Of a stretch of 64,000 bases of DNA, positions 58,720 through 64,000 are shown in pieces. This DNA comes from Macrotis lagotis. Its lineage: Eukaryota; Chordata; Mammalia; Peramelemorphia; Peramelidae. Position 1 is the first letter of the stretch, and each line of letters opens with the position of its first letter. The translations under genes were made by a program, and so were the position numbers. The notes below the pieces were generated by a model that worked only from the letters and a program-made list of their open reading frames with translations, was not told the origin of the DNA and made no database searches. The stretch covers positions 560,428,541-560,492,540 of the forward strand of contig NC_133666.1 of the NCBI RefSeq assembly GCF_037893015.1, written 5' to 3'.

Positions 58720-59440
58720 AAGGGGGGGGCGGTAAAAGAAAAAAATGTAATAAATGTAACTCTAACAGAGAGAATACACCTTGCCAGAAATAATGGACAT
58801 TCATGACCTATCCATGAGACTACTATCTAATGGGATGTAACTGGCTTTAACCCCATTTGGGAGAAAGACTAATAACTCTCAGGAATTTAGACTTTATTCA
58901 ACAGAATATACAGAACTAGAAGGGTCAGACAATCAGAATTTTCTATGACTTAGATAGAATGAACTAAAAAAAAAAAAACAACACTACTGCCCTAAAAAGG
59001 GGAGGACAGGAAAGAGACGGGCGGAGGGAGGGGATTGAATGGGGTAAATCGCATTACACTAAGAGATACAAAAAAACCTATGGTAATAGTGGGGAAGAAG
59101 AGAGCAGAGGAGAAACACCTGAATCTTCTTCTCATCAGACTTGGCTTAAAGTCAACCTACACATACTCAGTTAATATATACAACATCTAACCTTTCAAGT
59201 ATTAAAAGGAGAAAAGGGGAGGGAGGATGGAGAAAGGGAAGGGGAGTGGGGGAAATAAGGGGAAATAATAAAAGGAAGAGAAGGGAAAAGGGAAAAAGGG
59301 AAAGGGGAAAGAAAGGGGAAGGTGTGATATAGGAGGGCAAACACACGGAAGGGGGTGGTTTTCAGAAACAAAAGACTGGGGAATATGGATAAAGGGTGAG
59401 GAAAGGGGGGAAAAATACAAACAGAGGGAAGATAGCACGA
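58720..59440 (+). other. L1 inter-ORF spacer, polypurine-rich
   Basis: Non-coding spacer between ORF1 and ORF2. It becomes almost pure purine on the plus strand from about 59205 to 59320 (repeated GGGAAAGGG-type blocks). It is part of the element, not a separate microsatellite. Confidence 0.75.
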
Positions 59441-62400
59441 AGGGCAATAATGAATTAGTAATCATAACCTTAAATGTGAATGGGATGAACTCTCCCTTAA
59501 AACATAAGCAAATAGCAGAGTGGATTAAAAACCAGAATCCTACAATCTGCTGCTTACAAGAAACTCATTTGAAGAAGAGAGATACATATAGAGTAAAGGG
59601 AAAAGGTTGGAGCAAAATATATTTTGCTTCAGCTAAAGTAAAAAAAGCAGGGATAGCAATCCTTATCTCATACAAAGCAGCAACAAAAATAGATAGCGTT
59701 AAAAGAGATAAGGAAGGAAACTATATCCTCCTAAAAGGTACCATAGACAATAAAGTCATTTCAATATTGAATATATTTGCACCCAGTGGGACAGCATCCA
59801 AATTCTTAGAGGAGAAGCTGAAAGAATTACAGGAAGACATAGATAGCAAAACTCTACTAGTGGGAGACCTCAACCTCCCGCTATCAGATCTAGATAAATC
59901 GAATCATAAAACGAACAAAAAAGAAATTAGGGAGGTAAATAGATTGTTAGAAAAATTAGATATGGTAGACTTATGGAGGAAACTGAATGGGGATAGAAAG
60001 GAATATACCTTTTTCTCTGCAGTACATGGAACTCATACAAAATTGACCATGTACTAGGACATAAAAACCTAATGATCAACTGCAGAAAGGCAGAAATAGT
60101 GAATGCATCTTTCTCAGATCACAATGCAATAAAAGTCATATGCAATACTAGGCCAAGGTGATATAGACCCAGAACAAATTGGAAACTGAATAACCTCATT
60201 GTTAAAAATGAGTGGACCAAAAAACAAATTATAGAAAGAATTAACCATTTTATCATAGATAACGATAATAATGTAACAACATACCAAAACCTATGGGATT
60301 CATTCAAAGTAACTCTCAGGGGATATATTATAGCTCTAAATGCTTATATGAATAAATTGAAGAAAGAGGAAATCAATGAACTAAACATGCAACTAAAAAA
60401 ATAGAGAAAGAACAAATCAAAAATCCCCAATTAAATACCAAATTAGAAATTCTAAAAATTAAAGGAGAAATTAATAAAATTGAAAGCAAAAAAACTATTG
60501 AATTAATAAATAAAACCAAAAGTTGGTATTATGAAAAAACCAATAAAATTGATAAACCTCTGGTCAATTTGATTTAAAAAAGAAAGAATAAAACCAAATA
60601 GCTAGTATCATAAATGAAAAAGGTGAACTCACCACCAATGAGGAGGAAATTAAAGTAATAATTTGAAGTTATTTTGCCCAACTCTATGCCAATAAATATG
60701 ATAATCTAAGTGAAATGGATGAATATTTACAAAAATATAAGTTGCCCAGGTTAAATGAAGAAGAGATTAAATACCTAAACAATGCTATCTCAGAAAAAAG
60801 AAATTCAACAAGCCATTACTGAACTCCCTAAAAAAAATCTCCAGGGCCTGATGGATTCACAAGTGAATTCTACCAAACATTTAAGGAACAATTGGTTCCA
60901 ATCCTATATAAACTCTTTGGAAAAATAGGGAAAGATGGAACTCTGCCTAACTCTTTACATGAAACCAATATGGTACTGTTACCTAAACCAGGAAGAGTTA
61001 AAACAGAGAAAGAAAATTATAGACCTATCTCACTGATGAATATAGATGCAAAAATCCTAAATAAAATCTTAGCAAAACAATTACAACAAGCCATCACTAG
61101 GATAATACATTATGATCAAGTAGGATTTATTCCAGGAATGCAGGGTTGGTTCAATATTAGGAAAACTGTTAGTATACTCAATTATATCAACAACAAACCT
61201 ATCAGAAATCATATGATCATATCAATAGATGCTGAAAAAGCTTTTGACAAAATACAGCATCCATTCCTATTAAAAACACTAGAGAGTGTAGGAATAAATG
61301 GATTATCCCTTAAAATAATTAGCAGTATCTATCTGAAACCATCAACAAGCATTATACTCAATGGGGAGAGGCTAGAGGCATTCCCAATAAGATCAGGGGT
61401 GAAACAAGGGTACCCATTGTCACCACTACTATTCAATACTGTATTAGAAATGTTTGCATCAGCAATTAGAGAAGAAAAAGAAATTAAAGGAATTAGAATT
61501 GGGAAGGAAGAGACAAAACTCTCACTCTTTGCAGATGACATGATGCTCTACCTAGAAAATCCCAAGAAATCATCTAAAAAACTACTGGAAACAATTAGCA
61601 ATTTTAGCAAAGTTGCAAGTTATAAAATAAACCCTCATAAATCCTCAACTTTTCTATATATGTCTAGCAAGAAACAGCAGGAAGAGCTAGAAAGAGAAAT
61701 CCCATTCAAAGTAACCTCAGACAGTGTAAAATATTTGGGAGTCTATTTTCCAAGACAGACTCAGAATCTTTTTGAAAACAATTATAAAAACACTTCTCAC
61801 ACAAATTAAATTAGATTTAAATAACTGGGCAAATATCAACTGCTCATGGATAGGTAGAGCTAATATAATAAAAAATGACAATTCTACCAAAACTATACTA
61901 TCTGTTTAGTGCCCTACCAATCAAAATTCCAAAACATTACTTTAATGGGTTAGAAAAAATTGTAAGTAAATTCATATGGAGAAATAAAAAGTGAAGAATT
62001 GCCAGGAGCTTAATGAAAAAAAGTGCAAAAGAAGGTGGCTTAGCCCTACCTGATCTAAAATTATATTATAAAGCATCAGTCATGAAAATTGTTTGGTATT
62101 GGCTAAGAAATAGAGTGGCAGAGCAGTGGAATAGACTAGGTGTAAAAGCAGGAGCTGATTATAGTAATCTGCTGTTTGATAAACCCAAAGAGTCTGGCCA
62201 TTGGGATAAAAACTCCCTCTTTGATAAAAAATTGGAAGTTAGTATGGAAGAAACTTAGATTAGACCAACACCTCACACCCTTTACCAAGATAAGATCCAA
62301 ATGGTTACAGGACATAGACATAAAAAATAATACTATAAGCAAATTAGAAGATCAAGGACTAGTCTACCTGTCAGATCTATGGAAAGGGGAACAGTTTATG

Positions 62401-63240
62401 ACTAAGGAAGAGTTGGAGAATATCACCAAAAACCAATTAGATGATTTCGATTACATTAAATTAAAAAGCTTTTGTACAGATAAAACCAATGTAATCAAGA
62501 TCAAAAGAAAAGTAGTAAATTGGGAAACAATCTTTACAACTAATGATTCTGACAAAGGACTCATTTCTAAAATATACAGAGAACTGAGACATATTTTTAA
62601 AACAAAAAGCCATTCCCCAATTGACAAATGGTCAAAGGATATAAACAGGTAATTTACGGATGAGGAGATCAAAGTAATCCATAGCCATATGAAAAAATGT
62701 TCTAAATCATTAATTATTAGAGAAATGCAAATTAAAGCTTCTCTGAGGTACCACCTCACACCTCTCAGATTGGCCAGTATGACCAGGAAGGATAATGATC
62801 GTTGTTGGAAGGGATGTGGGAAATCTGGGACACTATTACACTGTTGGTGGAGCTGTGAACTCATCCAACCCTTCTGGAGAGCTATTTGGAACTATGCCCA
62901 AAGGGCAACAAAAATGTGCATACCCTTTGACCCAGCAATACCACTATTGGGTCTATACCCTGAAGAGATGAGGAAAAAGGGTAAAAACATTACTTGCACA
63001 AAAATATTTATAGCAGCCCTGTTTGTGGTGGCAAAGAATTGGAAATCCAGTAAATGTCCTTCAAATGGGGAATGGCTTAGCAAACTGTGGTATATGTATG
63101 TCATGGAACACTATTGTTCTATTAGAAATCAGGAGGGATGGGATTTCAGGGAAACTTGGAGGGATTTGCATGAACTGATGCTGAGTGAGATGAGCAGAAC
63201 CAGAAAAACACTGTACACCCTAACAGCAACATGGGAGTGA
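59440..63240 (+). pseudogene. L1 ORF2 (endonuclease and reverse transcriptase), broken
   Basis: Endonuclease part at about 59440-60057 (ITLNVNGMNS, CCLQETHLKK, LLVGDLNLPLS); a frameshift near 60035 precedes the IDHVLGHK and SFSDHNA motifs. Reverse transcriptase at 60892-61809 carries [40 protein letters not shown] and the catalytic LFADDMMLY. The Cys-rich end at 62689-63240 has CWKGCGKSGTLLHCWWSC. Breaks include stops near 60157 and 60415, frame changes near 61800-62015 and 62200, and a TAA at 62650. The key RT aspartates are intact. Confidence 0.92.
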
Positions 63241-63616
63241 TGCTCAAGCTTGAAGGACTTGCTCATTCCATCAGTGCAACAATCGGAAACAATTTCAGGT
63301 TGTCTGCAAAGGAGAGTACCATCTGTATCCAGATAAGGAGTGTGGAGTTTGAACAAAGTGCAAGGACTATTCTCTTTAATTTAGGAAAAAAACCCAGATA
63401 GCTTATTGTCTGATCTTGTTACCTCTTAGACTTCTCTTCTCTTTTAAGGATATGATTCCTCTCTCATCACACCCAATTTGGAACAAGGTACAACATGGAA
63501 ACAAAGTAAAGACTGACAGAGTGCTTTCTGTGGGGGTGAGGGGGGGAGGGAAGCAAGATTGGGGGAAAATGTAAAAATGTAAAATATCTTTAATAAAAAT
63601 AAATAAAAAAATAAAA
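63241..63616 (+). other. L1 3' UTR and A-rich tail
   Basis: Non-coding 3' end after the ORF2 stop, with a G-rich stretch at 63531-63563 (GGGGGTGAGGGGGGGAGGG-like), a common feature of L1 3' UTRs, then AATAAA-type tail ending at the right TSD. Confidence 0.8.
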
Positions 63617-63685
63617 TAAAATATATGGTCAATATTGAAAATTATGACAGCCTTTGGATTGCTTTCAGTAACTCAAGTCATTCTT

Positions 63686-63837
63686 TTTTTTTAAGGCTTT
63701 TTGCAAGGCAATGGGGTTAAGTGGCTTGCCCAAGGTCACACAGCTAGGTAATTATTAAGTGTCTGAGATAGGATTTGAACTCAGGTACTCCTGACTCCAG
63801 GGCCCCATGCTCTGTCTACTGGGCCACCTAGCTGCCC
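63686..63837 (-). mobile_element. SINE, minus, perfect TSD
   Basis: Flanked by AACTCAAGTCATTCTT at 63670-63685 and 63838-63853 (16 of 16). In a DPYS intron, sense to the gene. Confidence 0.95.
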
Positions 63838-63858
63838 AACTCAAGTCATTCTTAGGAC

Positions 63859-64000
63859 TTTTTTTTAGGTTGTTGTTTTTTGCAAGTCAAATGGGGTTAA
63901 GTGGCTTGCCCAAGGCCACACAGCTAGGTAATTATTAAGTGTCTGAGACCGGATTTGAACCCCCAGGTACTCCTGACTCCAGGGCTGGTGCTTTATCCAC
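63859..64000 (-). mobile_element. SINE, minus, cut by window edge
   Basis: Begins with the T-run and GCAAGTCAAATGGGGTTAAG just past the right TSD of the previous SINE. The head runs off the window. Confidence 0.92.

Larger units (their letters stand above)
56877..63616 (+). mobile_element. Full-length L1 LINE with target-site duplication
   Basis: Starts TCCGGCCAAGATGGCGGAGAG, a typical L1 5' end, and ends in TTTAATAAAAATAAATAAAA. It is flanked by a perfect 14-base duplication TAAAATATATGGTC at 56863-56876 and 63617-63630. Order: 5' UTR (56877 to about 57640), ORF1 (57641-58709), purine-rich spacer, ORF2 (about 59440-63240) and 3' UTR. At about 6.74 kb it is complete. It lies in a DPYS intron, antisense to that gene. 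Both ORFs are broken, so it cannot move by itself as sequenced. Confidence 0.96.

Overview
The window is gene-poor mammalian DNA. The interspersed repeats point to a marsupial, and the SINE consensus suggests a dasyurid-like one; this is from memory of repeat families and is uncertain below the level of marsupial. The evidence is about 20 copies of a tRNA-headed SINE (head GGGGCAGCTAGGTGGC, 3' end TTGCAAAAACCTAAAA then A-run), a second SINE family that shares its 3' tail with an RTE-like LINE, marsupial-type L1, ORF2-less half-L1 (HAL1-like) elements, and old MIR, L2 and L3 remnants.

Only one host gene is recognisable. On the minus strand, 54432-54639 and 47597-47713 are the penultimate and last coding exons of dihydropyrimidinase (DPYS). 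They are in phase with each other, have correct splice dinucleotides and end in a stop codon. The rest of DPYS lies beyond the right edge. The last intron (47714-54431) and the partly visible upstream intron (54640-64000) are filled with repeats, including a full-length L1 at 56877-63616 inserted antisense to DPYS.

Layout: 1-9 kb holds SINEs, an LTR-like repeat, an RTE-like LINE 3' fragment and L1 pieces. 9-15 kb holds SINEs, a hAT-type short element and a 5'-truncated RTE-like LINE with a dead reverse transcriptase. 15-22 kb holds two LTR-like repeats, microsatellites and a long stretch I cannot assign. 22-29.3 kb is a dense nest: two HAL1-like elements in opposite orientation, one of them inside an older L1, with four SINEs on top. 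29-35 kb holds MIRs, unassigned sequence and a ~430-base (CCCCT)-type polypyrimidine tract. 35-37.3 kb is an antisense L1 3' segment carrying two later SINE insertions. 37-47 kb is mostly old repeats and unassigned sequence downstream of DPYS. 47-64 kb is the DPYS 3' end, its introns and the full-length L1.

The most unusual points are: a SINE copy (24546-24703) in which almost every A of the plus strand has become G; two independent L1 derivatives with the same ORF2-less structure; a 39-base SINE stub with a perfect 16-base target duplication; and a full-length L1 with a perfect 14-base target duplication but frameshifts, several at or near homopolymers. I see no operon, CRISPR array or other new coding system. 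Repeat boundaries are read by eye and are approximate unless a target-site duplication (TSD) is given.
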